From the NCBI GenBank assembly GCA_003008705.1, contig PDUO01000012.1, forward strand, positions 758,870 through 822,869: 64,000 nucleotides of DNA. Reading direction: 5' to 3'. This document shows positions 11,040 to 22,760 of the stretch, one piece after another. The DNA comes from Pezicula radicicola (taxonomy: Eukaryota > Ascomycota > Leotiomycetes > Helotiales > Dermateaceae). The notes beneath the pieces are model-generated. The model was not told where the DNA came from. It searched no databases and saw only the letters and a program-made list of their open reading frames with translations. The translations under genes were made by a program, and so were the position numbers. Position 1 is the first letter of the stretch. The number at the start of each line of letters is the position of its first letter.

Positions 11040-12140
11040 ATGTCGTACACACAATATCAGCAATATGGAGGCAACCCATACAATAACGGACCCGACGCTG
11101 AGGCCGGCCAAGGCACTGGGGTAAGCTCTTCCCTTCTCTTCTCCAGTATTGCGCACCTTCAAGAAGCTAATATATCCCTTCTGTCCTGCAGGCTCATCTA
11201 GGTGCTCCTGGTCTCCAGCACGAAGTATCCAACTATTCCACCACATCGCAGTACTCCAACTCCGGCGCTCCCGCAGTCCCAGGGCCATCACCCAATGTCC
11301 TCACGCAACAGAACTTCCTCGAGCGCGTGGACTTTGCGAAATCAGAACTCCGTACTCTCACCTCAAATATTCAACAAATAGCATCATTCCATCAGCGCGC
11401 CTTGTCATCACCTGATAGTAACTCATCGGCGCAACTTGAAGACTTGGTTACGAAGACACAGCTAAAGAATACCCAGATCAGAGATCAGATCAAGTTCCTT
11501 GAATTAGATGCCATAAAGACGCAGGATGGGACTAAGTCGCTCAAGGCGCGCCAGGCAAAGCAGTTGAAGTCGGATTTCGAGAAGGAGTTGCAAAGCTATC
11601 AGCAGGAGGAACTTGGATATAGAACACGATACCGGGAGCAGATCGCAAGACAGTACCGGATAGTTAACCCAGAAGCATCGGAGCAAGAGGTCAGCGAAGC
11701 CTCTGAGTTGGATTGGGGTTCAGAAGGTGTATTCCAGACTGCTGTAAGTAATTCGCAATCGCCTTATTGAGACTCTGCTGACAACCCCGCAGCTTAAGGG
11801 TAATCGTTCTGGTCAAGTTTCATCAGTCCTTGGCGCCGTTCGCGCTCGCCACAATGAGCTCCAGCGTATTGAGGCCACTCTTATAGACCTTGCTGCTATG
11901 TTTGCAGATATGGCACAGATTGTAGAAGCACAAGATCCAGTTGTTGAGCACACTGAACAAAACGCTATTAAGACAGCCGAAGACGTCGACAAGGGAAACA
12001 CTGAGATCACCAAGGCAAACGAGCACGCCAGACGCCGCAACAGACTAAAGTGGTACTGTCTCTTGGTCGTTGTTCTCATCATCTTGGCCATTGCTCTCGG
12101 TGTCGGACTCGGTATTGGATTGACTAAATCATCTACCTAG
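11040..12140 (+). CDS. sso1: Syntaxin of the Sso1/Sso2 type, plasma-membrane t-SNARE
   Basis: Three exons, 11040-11120, 11192-11743 and 11793-12140, encode 326 residues. Introns are 71 and 49 nt (GTAAGC...CAG and GTAAGT...CAG, both phase 0). The N-terminus is Gly/Asn/Tyr-rich (MSYTQYQQYGGNPYN). Residues about 75-200 form the three-helix Habc domain. The SNARE helix lies in the third exon (RIEATLIDLAAMFADMAQIV, with the central Gln layer in VEAQDPV). Basic residues RRRNRLKWY lead into a C-terminal hydrophobic anchor at about residues 299-321. Sso proteins pair with Sec9 and Snc to fuse secretory vesicles at the plasma membrane, in fungi mainly at hyphal tips and septa. Pombe-type Psy1 is the same family. 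Confidence 0.95.
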
Positions 12141-13948
12141 ACGGCGACTGGCAGCTAAAGCAACAAGCTGCAGCGTTTCTGCATTGTGGGGGGTTTTATT
12201 GGAGTTCAGCATTCACATACTAATCATGACAACCACACCGGTTGTATTTTAATCAACTTCTTTCTTCTTAGGGGGTGCAAAAGCGCGAGTACATAGCTAA
12301 CTTGCGAATGATTGTTCTTTTTATACTTTGTTATGACTCACTAGGGTTCAACGATGGGATTGTTACTCGTGCATTCAAAAGAAAAGAGCACGTTGGGTAG
12401 TACAAATCGAGAGTTTCTCTGTATTTAGCTTTTGCTTGTAACCAGGCAAGCCTATTTCAACCAAAAATCGCCATTCTCCTCTGGTTGTGATTTGCTTTGT
12501 CACTGGGCCCCGTTCAACGATTGTATTGTTGTGTATTGCTTATTGCTGAATGCGGAGCATTGCTTCTTGAGCTATCAGTCTGGCTCTTGATAGCACTAAA
12601 GTCAAGAACGCAACGAGTTAGGACCATCTGCCACTAACTAAACTTATATTTGACCCACTTCACCCATTCCTTTCCATGCAGGTTGCTCTGTTGCAATACT
12701 GCAACTGATTACATCATTTTATCCTATTATATTAACTATAGCTAAACTATAGTTAAATATCTACCTCTTTACTACGAAGTATAAGAGTTACTAATCCGAC
12801 TTGCTAAACCAACAACTCTAGTCCCAACTAACCTCATCTCTCCATTAACTTTATCTTCATCTTATTTAAATAGGTAGGTACCTATCCTTTCCTGTTACAT
12901 ACTTATAGCTTATTTTCGTGCATTATTATACTATAGCAGTTGAACAATTTTCATTCTATATAGTATTGCTTTTTTTGCTTTCAAGTCGAGTTCATCTTCT
13001 ATCTCTCTTCAATCACGTCCCTCCCTCTCCCGTTCCCCGTATTCTTAGTACTCTAACTTGCAATCATTACTACAACAGTTTGGATTCTTTTATCCTTGCC
13101 TTTTTTTTGACTGTTGTTAAATAAGAAGTATATCTTCTTGGGCTACTGGTCTGACTTAACGGCACAGGAGTAAACAGCATAGGAGTTACCTTATAGAACG
13201 AATTAATAACTACTTAGATACAGGAGCTTTCTTCTTCTTTTAATTTATGTATTAAACTTGACTTTCTCCTCTTAAATATATCCATCCCCTTTACACTTTT
13301 TTTATAACTAGAAAGCCTGTCCAGGTTGACAATCTTATACTTGCTCCCTTAGGTAAGAAACAGACTAACTCAATGGTTTCTCCTAGGTGTGGAGATACCT
13401 CTCATAGAGCCCAAAATGGTTAAATTTGCTCAGTCACATGCAATTATTGACCTAATGCACTAAGTGCAAAGAGAAGTATGTCAGCAAGCAATATTAGAAT
13501 CCTTGATTCTATTATCATTAATTAGTGCAAGCTTCCAACTCTATGTACGCTGTTTGCTCCGCTCCTGCTCCCGCTCCCACAAGCTCATTCCAAAATTTCC
13601 TTGATCTCAAATCTTCTCATTCTTCCTCATCAATACAGGTCTCCCCTACACTTCTCAACTACTCTTCATTGTGAAAACAAAAGCCAGTTCAAAGGCCACG
13701 GTAAGACATGGCTTGGCGCAAGAAAAGAACTCCACCTTATGCCCTCCTCAAAAACCCCTGAAAAAAGTGTGTACGTGAATTTTTGCGATCTGCGCGTTGT
13801 TCGCTGTGTGCTTGTGTCGACAAAAGAAAAAGAAAAGATCGATCATGATACGAACGCCCCGTGGTATTGTGGTATGATATGACTACAGTTGGCCCAAATT
13901 TTTGTTGTCCCTCTAGGACGAGGAAATCACCATAGCAAGGCGTTACAA
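12141..13948. other. Long AT-rich intergenic interval
   Basis: 1.8 kb between two convergent genes. The middle part (about 12700-13350) is strongly AT-rich with runs of T and repeated TATA-like strings. No frame longer than about 90 codons occurs and none looks coding (13601-13882 was examined). I see no RNA gene. Confidence 0.5.
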
Positions 13949-15274
13949 TTAAAAGTTCTGTGAGATTCCGGCGCTCTGTTGTGGGAAATGCGAGGGGTTT
14001 TCTATCCGGGTATTCCGTCTCGCTGATACATCACGAATTACAGGTTGACCGGACATCTCGGCTCGTCCTGGTGGGCTAGTACCATATTGATCGCTGTAGG
14101 GATTGCCGTTGCCATACTGATCCCCAGAGTAATATTGAGCTTGGCCATATGCTCCGCCTGGAGCAGCACCTTCCCCAGAACCGTCCGATCTGTTGGCTGT
14201 GCTGTAAGATGATGAAGCGTTTGATGGTCCTCGGTTTATATCGCCTTGTCGGTTTCCTGATGCCGCAGGGCCCATTGCACCGATATCATCTGCCTCTGAT
14301 AAGGGCCTTCCATCGGGTCCTACTAATGCATCACCAGATCTGGCATCAGAACCAGTGCCGCGTGTTGGTGAAGTCTCTCCAGAATACGCCTGCCCAATTC
14401 CTCCAGCTGACTGTCCCCCAGACAACGTAGTTGAAGCCTTTCGACCTGAGGAAGCCACTGCTGTAGTTCCCCATCCGCGGTATCCTGATGTACCTTCTTC
14501 TCGCATCTCATATGGACCATCGGAACCTCCCGTGCCAACTGCGGGTAGTGTTGGGTCGTTGTTGGGATTATACCCATATTCCTCAACTTCCTTCCGGCGT
14601 AATTCTTCGGCGTCCTTGCGTTGCTTTCGTTTCCGCCATAGGAATAAAATTGCAACTACAATTAGTGCAACTGCAATAATAGGCACCACCACTGCGATAG
14701 CAATCTTTCCACTACTACTAAGGCCCTTGCTGGAACTGCCACTACTCCCTTGGCTAAGAAGAGACGCAGATGATGAGGAAGAGCTTGATGAACTTGTCTT
14801 GGTGCTTGTGGTACCTGTTTCTGCGGCCGCCGTAGATGTAATTAATAACGTTGTAGTCTGAGGTGTGCCATCGCCAGTAGTCGGTGTAATGACAACAACA
14901 GAAGTAGAAACCGAAATAACCGCGGAGGTGGTAGCTGCTGTTGTAGTCGCTGGTGAAGTCGTTGTCTGCTGCTGCGTGGTCGTCGGTGTAGTTTCTGTCG
15001 TAGTTGGAGTCGTCTCCGCGGTAGTTGTGGTATCTGTCGCTGAAGTAGGGAGAATTGAAGTGGGCTGAACTGAGGAAGTTGTTGGGTCACTGCTTGATAC
15101 TGGAGTCGGACTGGTGTTAGCTATTGTACTACTGACAGAACTCGTAGGAACTTCATTAGAGGACGCGCCAGAAGTAGAAGGCACAGACGTCGACGTAGCG
15201 GTCGGCGCTTGAGAAGAAGACGTCGCCGGTACGTCTGCTGTGCTTGAAGGAGCCGCACTTGTAGTATTAGACAT
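13949..15274 (-). CDS. Single-pass membrane protein with Ser/Thr-rich ectodomain
   Basis: One exon, 441 residues from the ATG giving MSNTTSAAPS. Residues 1 to about 185 are almost entirely Ser/Thr/Ala/Pro/Val, with repeats such as TTTTAETTPTTTETTPTTT, an obvious O-mannosylation target. A poly-Ser stretch leads into one transmembrane helix (IAIAVVVPIIAVALIVVAIL), then the basic stop-transfer WRKRKQRK and a Gly/Ser/Tyr-rich cytoplasmic tail. This is the architecture of Mid2/Wsc-like wall-stress sensors and of many fungal adhesion-like proteins, but no WSC cysteine domain is present. There is no classical signal peptide. The frame is open to an ATG at 15337, but a plausible 5'-UTR intron (15389 to 15306, GTATGT...CAG) would remove that ATG, so I prefer 15274. 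Function is unproven. Confidence 0.72.
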   Translation of the reverse strand: MSNTTSAAPSSTADVPATSSSQAPTATSTSVPSTSGASSNEVPTSSVSSTIANTSPTPVSSSDPTTSSVQPTSILPTSATDTTTTAETTPTTTETTPTTTQQQTTTSPATTTAATTSAVISVSTSVVVITPTTGDGTPQTTTLLITSTAAAETGTTSTKTSSSSSSSSSASLLSQGSSGSSSKGLSSSGKIAIAVVVPIIAVALIVVAILFLWRKRKQRKDAEELRRKEVEEYGYNPNNDPTLPAVGTGGSDGPYEMREEGTSGYRGWGTTAVASSGRKASTTLSGGQSAGGIGQAYSGETSPTRGTGSDARSGDALVGPDGRPLSEADDIGAMGPAASGNRQGDINRGPSNASSSYSTANRSDGSGEGAAPGGAYGQAQYYSGDQYGNGNPYSDQYGTSPPGRAEMSGQPVIRDVSARRNTRIENPSHFPQQSAGISQNF

Positions 15275-18200
15275 CGTGAACTGCCTGAACACGAGTTTTG
15301 GCTGCCTGTGAGCCATGTCAGCGAGGAACAACCTCATGGGGGTCGCGATCCCAGCACCATGGCTGATGAAGTAGAGGGAGAGAACATACCTCGAGCCGAC
15401 CTAAACAGAGACCAGCGTAATAGTCACTACAGCAGGAAAGCGCTGTTGTTTCGCGTTGGAAGGAGCGTTTGGGCGTGCTCCGTGTTTGCTTGGTCGATGA
15501 TGGGGGCCGGCGAATTCGCGAGTGTTGCACGGGATTTCCCTGGCGTCTGGGAGTCCGGGAGTTGGCAGTGCAGGAAAGAAAAACAATATGCAATGGATGA
15601 GACGACAGCAATCGAATGCGTGCCTCGGTGGGACAGACTCAGTGAATTGAATTGAATCGAGAATTAGCTGTCGCGAATGACGACAGGAGTGTGTGAAGAA
15701 GTAAGTAGCGAGGAGGAGTCGTTCGCTCGTAAGATGTGGAAGATGGGGTTGGGAATGGTGGCAGAGAGGCAGAGTTGGTAGCGGGAGCGGAGAGCGAATG
15801 GATTGGGAGCCACGGGTGAAGGTTGAGGTAATGTGAGACAGAAGTCTGCCTTTTTTGGTACTTGGTGGAATGGAGCGAGAGGACTTTGGGCGCAAGTGAC
15901 GAGCAGTTTGAGCGTAGTTTATGTAACCGAGATTAATCCATCCGGGACTACGCTGCTGTTGGATGAACTCTACTTGAGGATGAGGAATTCCCAATTTGAT
16001 AGTAGTGTACAGTATAGATTGAAGAGAATACGACGTAATTAATGGTGTGATGGATGATGAGATGGATGGGTGAATGGATGGGAAGGGGGAAGAGGAGGTA
16101 GAAGATTGGGGGGATTTGGGAAAAGAGCTCGAGAAACTTGAAGATGATGGGAAAGGTTCCTGGGTAAAATTGCCTTGGTCATGGTCTCAAGCAGTAAAAG
16201 AGTGATCAGCGTCACTAGTGTTGATGCGCTGCACTGCGCTGCACAGTACGAGCCTACAACCGAACACGGTTACACCTCCCTCCAGTTGCAGTAGCTAGCC
16301 AGCCCTTTAGAACTTCTGCCGGTATGGAAATAGAATTACAATTACGTGTGGGCTTCAAAGAAGCTACTTAAGCTCGAACAATCCGAAGAGCTCAGCACAT
16401 TGTATCCTCAAATCTACTGTCAAGGTCAGTCATGTCAGTGGACTGATGCCCACGAGGGGTCATCTTCCCTCATCGTCCCCTTTGTCAATACGGATGCCTA
16501 TTAGTCTTGGCAAGAATGACGATAGCACTGGTTTGTACATGGTATTCCCATACACCTATGATATCTTATGAATTCTTCAGCCATCTAAGCATTAATACGA
16601 TTATGTGACAACACCACACGACACACATTTTCAATCACCATCATGCCATCTCTCTCGGTGGTATTCCTTCTGTACGAGCACAGCTGCACAAAAAAAATGG
16701 GTATTGACAAAGATTTCGTCAGTATTTAATGATCATTGGTGTAGAAGACGCCTCCGAACCGCGATCGAGGCTGTGTAGCGTGACGCCAGTCAGCAAGAAA
16801 GGCAGCAACGATGCAAACAGACAGAGGAGAAAAATTCACCAACAGCCATCTCAACGGGACGTTACACCCGCACCCGTATCCCAGAACTCGGTCCGTCGTC
16901 CTTACCACCCAAAAAGATGCAGTCAGATTATTTCGAACAGCTTTCACAACCACACTATTGTTGAAATCATAGGGACCTCGGCACGCAGCAAAAAAAAAAT
17001 GGTTGACTTCGGAAGCTTTCCCACCACGAGCCACGGGCTAATTAGATTCCATCCCCAAAACCATAAATCGCGCCTGTCTATCCGTCTGGTGCATTAGACT
17101 TCATCTAGCCTTTCCGCCTCAAACCATTCAAACTGCAGACCGGAGTCGCGGCGCGAAAGTTACAACACTACTACTACCTAGGAAAAATAAAAAGTCAATT
17201 AAGACCCTGAAAAAATGCAGAGTAATAAAAATGCCATAACCCCTTACAATCTCCCTTCTCCATAACCCATTCTTTTCTTTTTCTCCTTCAAATTGAATAT
17301 ATTCAAGTTCAAGTACCTGCTGTAGAAACAAAAAAACTGACTGATCAATAATTAATTAACCGCTGCACCAAGGGAACATACAGATATTCAACATACAGAT
17401 AAATCTACTACCCCTCATCTATCACTTTTAACCTTTCTTTTACCCCCCCGATCCAACGCCAACGATCTCCAATAATGATCCGCCCACACAACTCAACATA
17501 CAAGTACAGAGGTACTTTACGATCCTCCTTCAACAAACAACCCCTCTTTCACATTCACATTATTACCATTTCACATTACTCACAGAAAATCCCGCGCAAA
17601 TGAAAGCCAAGCGATTGGCTCTTCCTCATCCTCATCCTCCTTCCAAACATCATCTCTATTTCCTTCAAGGACAAGGAAGAACCTACCTACCTATTCCTTC
17701 GCTGCTTACGGATCTATACATTGATTTAATACTTCGTACCGTACAGTTATCTAAGGATCCAATCTGTAATGTTTATAACCCTCGTGGATCATGGTTTCCG
17801 AGGGTGTCTGTCAAGCGAAGTCTGTCAAGCGAAGAGCCGTGGTTGTGCCTTCGTCCATGGGAGCTTGCTGTAATAGTTGATAGGCCCTGGTCAATAATAC
17901 TGACGTTAAATGGTTTAGATCCTGGCAGCATGGACATGGCAGGCACATTTCTGGATGGGGGAAGTTTTTCTACGAATATTCATGTTGCTGAACGCACACG
18001 AGAAGTAATATGGCGATTATTAGGGAGTTTTGATCACATGTTGCAACGAATGTCTCGAATGTCATTCTCAAGGTTCTTCCATTGATGAATGTGTTTATAC
18101 AAAGACAATAATCTGACCGGCATTTTGAACCAACACCTAAGCTTGCCGCTACCCAATCTATTTACAAGAGTCGTGAGACCCAGCAGCCAGATACAAATCA

Positions 18201-18516
18201 CTCATACCCCAAATACTCCCACCAGCTTCTAATTACTAAGAAAAAAGACATTAACAGAGGTTGTGTCGACAACAAAACAAAGTTGATAGGCAGAGATAGA
18301 CTACTCCACTCCATCGATCATGCAACGCGTTACCCAGCCCAGTCCTGCTATTGCTGTGTAAAACCGGGTCATAACAGTAGACTTGGAAACGATTGACAAC
18401 GGTGTATGCTGGAAACTTCAAATGCACGCTCAAATGCCTCAAAGTGGTACCTCCAAACCGGTAGGTACACAAGCAGAATTGTGAAAAAGACATTATTTGC
18501 TGATCATGATCAACGC
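15275..18516. other. 3.2-kb interval without a supported gene
   Basis: The left part is the CT-rich leader and promoter of the minus-strand gene at 13949. The rest holds weak frames only: 16729-17097 plus, 16726-17034 minus and 17600-18085 plus (161 codons, no family). A perfect 14-bp tandem duplication (TCTGTCAAGCGAAG, twice) lies at 17807-17834. Runs of A (16690, 16990, 17330) and AT-rich stretches are common. I see no tRNA-like box pair. Confidence 0.5.
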
Positions 18517-20932
18517 CTAACTCATGCCTGGCCTCATTCCCCATTGAGGCTTCAAGCTTGCAGCCATATCATCCTTCGAGAAGACCATGTCTTGTGGCAA
18601 TCGACTGACGCGGTAGGCGCCGTTACGGATAGCTCCAAGTTGCATGGCTGAAACTCCACTTCTGTTGCTTCGAATACTGCCAGCATCACTCATGGAGTCT
18701 GGATCCTTAAACTTCCTTGGTGCTGCGAAGTCAAGTGCAGTAAAGGTTCCAGATTTTCTTAGCGCGTGACTACCCGGGAATTAGCAAAAAAAAAAAAATT
18801 AAACAAGCCACTGGATTACTTACGGGCTAGGCATAGGGGCCAATTCATCGAACGCGTTTGCGAGAACATGCGCTGGAGGGACCATTGGCGAATAAGGACG
18901 TCGCTCGCCAACAGGGCTATCACATCGACCTTGCACACGATCACGGACAGACGATGGAGGAGCGAATTCCAAGGCGCCCATGATAGCAAAGGAGTCATCT
19001 CCAAGCTTACCAGGAGTTGGCAATGTGTTGAGGGCGGCTGGAGGTGGCAGAGCACGCTTAGGTGGCCCCGGCATTCGTCCTCCACCTGAGGCGGTTGAAT
19101 ATGCCTTTGGTCCGCTAGGATATGGTCCTGCTGGGTAAGGGTTGAGGGGGTTCATGCCCTGTGGACCCCTGGGGCCAGGAGAACCGTTCATGCTTCGAGG
19201 TAGTCCTTGGAATCTTGGGCCGCGGGGTGGAGGTGTCATTGCGCGGCGAGTGACAGGTTCAGCATATGGCATGACAAAGCTGTTGCTAGCTGGATCGAAG
19301 TATGCAGCATCTCCCAGGTAGTTCTGGTCATAATCTTCGTAATACTCGCCTTGAGGTTGTGGCTTTGAGTCATCAAAGTACTCCTTGTAAAAGGATCTGA
19401 TTCTGTTGGCTCTGGTCTCAGGATCTTCAGATTCGGTACCTGGTGGAGGGAGAGGGCGGAATCCCAGAGAGATTCGTTTGGGGTCAAAGTCTGGTGCACC
19501 CAATCCAGCCTGTGCAAACTCCTCAGGTGCAACATCCATGGAGTACCGTTGTGCTCTCATTTTCTCGGCATTATTTTCATGTTTAGGCGAGGGAGGTGTA
19601 ACTTTGAATCCATCGCCATAGTCGCTTCCATCATCCATAGACATGTGGGCTGCTGCGATTGATTCCTTCCGTGATGGGCGAGGGTTTGATGGAAGCGTGT
19701 TTATGGAGGGCGGTGGTGATTTACGCTTGCTGGGAGGCGAAGTTGGAGCTGGTGATGGCTCGCGGTCATTAATCAAGGATCCAAGATAGTTGTTGCCACT
19801 CTGTCTTTGTGCATTCTGATCATTATCCACAGGAGATTGTCGCTCAGCGCCAGGTGTGGAGACTGGAGAAAATCCAGGGGAAGGAGCAGGTGAATTTGCA
19901 GGGCGAGGACTAGATGGGAAATTGGGATTGATATTCAAGGTTGGAACATCCTTGTTCTGAATTCCTGCTTGAATAACAGGTTCTTGAATATAGGCTTGAG
20001 CAGGTTCGACTGGGTAAGGTGGAGGGCCGCTCGCAATAGAATCAACCGGGCTGGCCAGTTCGCTCTTCGGAGGCAGTGAGTTCTGGCGAGGGGGAGGAAT
20101 AAAGGCACTTGGAGGGTTGCTTCGAGGCATTGGGCCAGCATTGGCAAGGAGTTCAGACTTTGACAAATCTTGTAATCTTGATGGGGCGCCGCTGGAGCCA
20201 GTGTAGATAGAAGAGGTATCTCTTCCTGGCTTTGGATATGATCGCACAGAACCACCGTCAGACAAAATTGAGGATACTGGTCGGTATGGATCCTCCTTTT
20301 CCTGCAAACGGGAGAGGGAGTGTATGGATTCCTTGGAGCCATGAACTTCAGGAGGTAGTAGATATGGGCTGTCTATAGCAAGATCCAATGAGACTTGTCG
20401 TTGGCGTTTTCCTCCCTTCTCTCTGTAGTCCATGTTATCGATTGGCTTGAGAGGTGGTAGTCCTTTTCGTGCCTTTGCGTTCGCTGATATTGGGACATCT
20501 CCCATGCCAAAATCCAAGGCCGCGGTTGGGTCGTTTGCATCCTCCTCCTTCTGCTTCCGATTGTGTCTGCGCTGAAGATAAAAGAATAATACAAAGGCGC
20601 CGACAACAGGAATACTAATTCAGGGGTTAGTGGTTAGTGTAAACATTGGATAATTTGATCGTTACGTACGCAATACCCAAGATAATTGGCAAGGTAAAAG
20701 TTGAAGAGCTGGTGGGCTTCTCGCAGTACTGTGAGTTGCTGTTCGAGCTGAGAGAACAATCAATACTAGACGAGGACGAAGACGAAGATTCTGTTGTTGA
20801 TGCAGAGGCTCGCTCCTCTATGCGGTTTGGGACAGCGATATTCATTACTGTGTCCATCGTACCAAGAGCTCCCGGTTCAGCAATTGGAACAGGGACTGGG
20901 ACTCGGCGTCCCAGCTTAGGTATATTCTTCAT
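18517..20932 (-). CDS. Single-pass membrane protein with long disordered tail
   Basis: Three exons, 20932-20670, 20614-18824 and 18769-18517, encode 768 residues; both introns are about 55 nt (GTACGT...TAG and GTAAGT...TAG). Residues 1-75 contain a poly-Ser tract and two Cys. The first junction completes one hydrophobic helix, TLPIILGIAIPVVGAFVLFF, followed by the basic stop YLQRRHNRKQK. The rest is a Pro/Ser/Arg-rich cytoplasmic tail with many SP sites and Pro tracts. The last exon is well conserved in style: NGAYRVSRLPQDMVFSKDDM and a terminal KPQWGMRPGMS. Without the second intron the frame stops at 18820 just after PMPSP, which would lose that terminal domain. I know this as a conserved Pezizomycotina membrane protein without an assigned function. 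It is not the same family as the neighbour at 13949, although the layout is similar. Confidence 0.85.
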
Positions 20933-22760
20933 CTTGTTTCAATGAATAAATGGACAAACAAGTTGTAGAATGTAGACCTCGAGATGATAAGATAGTCGGT
21001 AGTCGAGGAATAGAATTCGTCGACAGGGGCGCAGCAGGTGCGACGACGTGAGAAGAATCTAAGATCTGAGTAGTTCTTCTTTGTAGCTTTGTTTGTATGT
21101 TTCGTGTGAACTCTGAAGCAGTCTATCTTGGGTAATATGACAATGGGTGCTATTGAAACGATCCAAAACCAGACGAAGGCACGCAAGCAGAAGCAACTGG
21201 AAGCGACGTAGATTGTGGGGATTATTCGAAGGAATGACTATGGTGAGCTGAGGGGATTTTAAAAGAGTGACAGTCGTAACCAAAGGAATGGCACGCCCGA
21301 CTTGCAGGCCCTTCGTGGAGGAGTTGGTGGTCGTGGCGGGAAGAGGACGAAGCAGTTGGACGAGGACGAGGACCTGAAGGTGAAGAAGAGAAGAGGAAGA
21401 GGCGAAATTGAAGTAAGTCAAAGGTAGTAGTGAGAGTGACCTGAGAGGCCCGTTCTGTTGGACCGTTGCCCTCCGCTAATTTTACTGGTCTCAGGGGAGG
21501 CTGGCCAGTCCACTTGCCGTGCGAAACAGTGGACTGTCCAGGGTGCAGATGGGCACCGCAAAGATAAGATGAAGCTTGACGCTTGACATTCACCAGGCAC
21601 AGGAAGCATTTTGGGCAGGTTTTAGCATTATCAGTTCCGATTTGATTTTTTTTTTTGTTTACATTTACAATGGTTATTGATGGAAGACTAGATGGTAGAC
21701 GCTGGACGAGCTGTGGAATGGTGATGGCTTTCCGTGAGCGTCTCGAACGACTCGAACTCCTTTTAGAACAAGGCTAGTTAATCTCGAAGCGGTTAGACAT
21801 GCCTCTAGCTTCAGGAACCAAAGTTAAGATCCCCCAGGACGCAGCTAAGATTTCCAGGGGGGGCTCTCGGACTCGCAAGCTTCAATCTCGCCAATGATTA
21901 TTTGCTCTGAGCGATGGAAACGATATGCGGTGGAAACGACATGCGATGCATTATTACTTCGTGTAGATGGGGGACCTGTCACTGCTGTCAAGGGCTTGGC
22001 CTTGGATTCTTTGCTTTGCTTGAACTTTTTTGAGATGATTCTCTTGTTCGTGAATCATGATTAGTGTTAGATGAAGCTACAAGGACAGGTGGTTGGGCGA
22101 ATGGCATTGTCACCATCAAAGCAATTGTTGTTGTTTTCGTGCGGCGGCCAGTCAGCCTCCCGCTGTTCACGTTCTCTAGCTCCCGCTGTTCCTTGCTTTT
22201 GCTTTCAGGTTTGCTTTTGCTTTTGGTTCTAGCCTTGATTGCAAGGCCACGCTCGGGTTCCGCATCTAAATGAGAAAGTGGGCTGTTGATTGGGCGAAGT
22301 CAAGGCTTGGAAATTTGATCCGCTATCCCAACGTAACGGTTCTAAACAAGCCGACTTTCCACCAAAATGAGGGTAAATTGGCGTCATCTGGGTTATTAAT
22401 AAATATCATTATGATACTCCGTAGCCTTGCTGTTGATATCCTGTACGGTACGTTGTATGTTAAGATCCAATTCCCGAATCCTGAAATAAGAAAGAAATGC
22501 GGTTTTCTGGCAGAGAAAACCAGGATGGAATCACCACTCGAGTGCAGGATATGAAGTTGCTGTTATCAAAAACGAGGCGCTGAATAGCAAGCGAAGAGAA
22601 GGCTGCGAAAAACGATTTAACGCTTCATGGTTCGTAGCCTTGAGCTTGTTCAAAATCAGCACCACACATCATCCTTGGGATATCTAGCAACATCGCTATC
22701 TCCATTCTCACATGAATGAACCCCTCATACAAACGGAGATGATGTAAGGGAATCTTCATC
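20933..22760. other. Divergent intergenic region upstream of the DEAH helicase
   Basis: 1.8 kb between two divergent genes. The 21060-21610 part is open on the minus strand for 120 codons in two frames, with leucine-rich or serine-rich low-complexity content and no domain. I treat it as leader or promoter DNA. I see nothing else in it. Confidence 0.5.

Noticed and set aside
14149..15090. Several frames opposite or overlapping the Ser/Thr-rich membrane protein
   Set aside because: Low-complexity shadows of its Thr/Ser codons in other frames.
17600..18085. 161-codon plus-strand frame
   Set aside because: No recognisable family, composition like its flanks, and a recent 14-bp duplication inside; not convincing as a gene.
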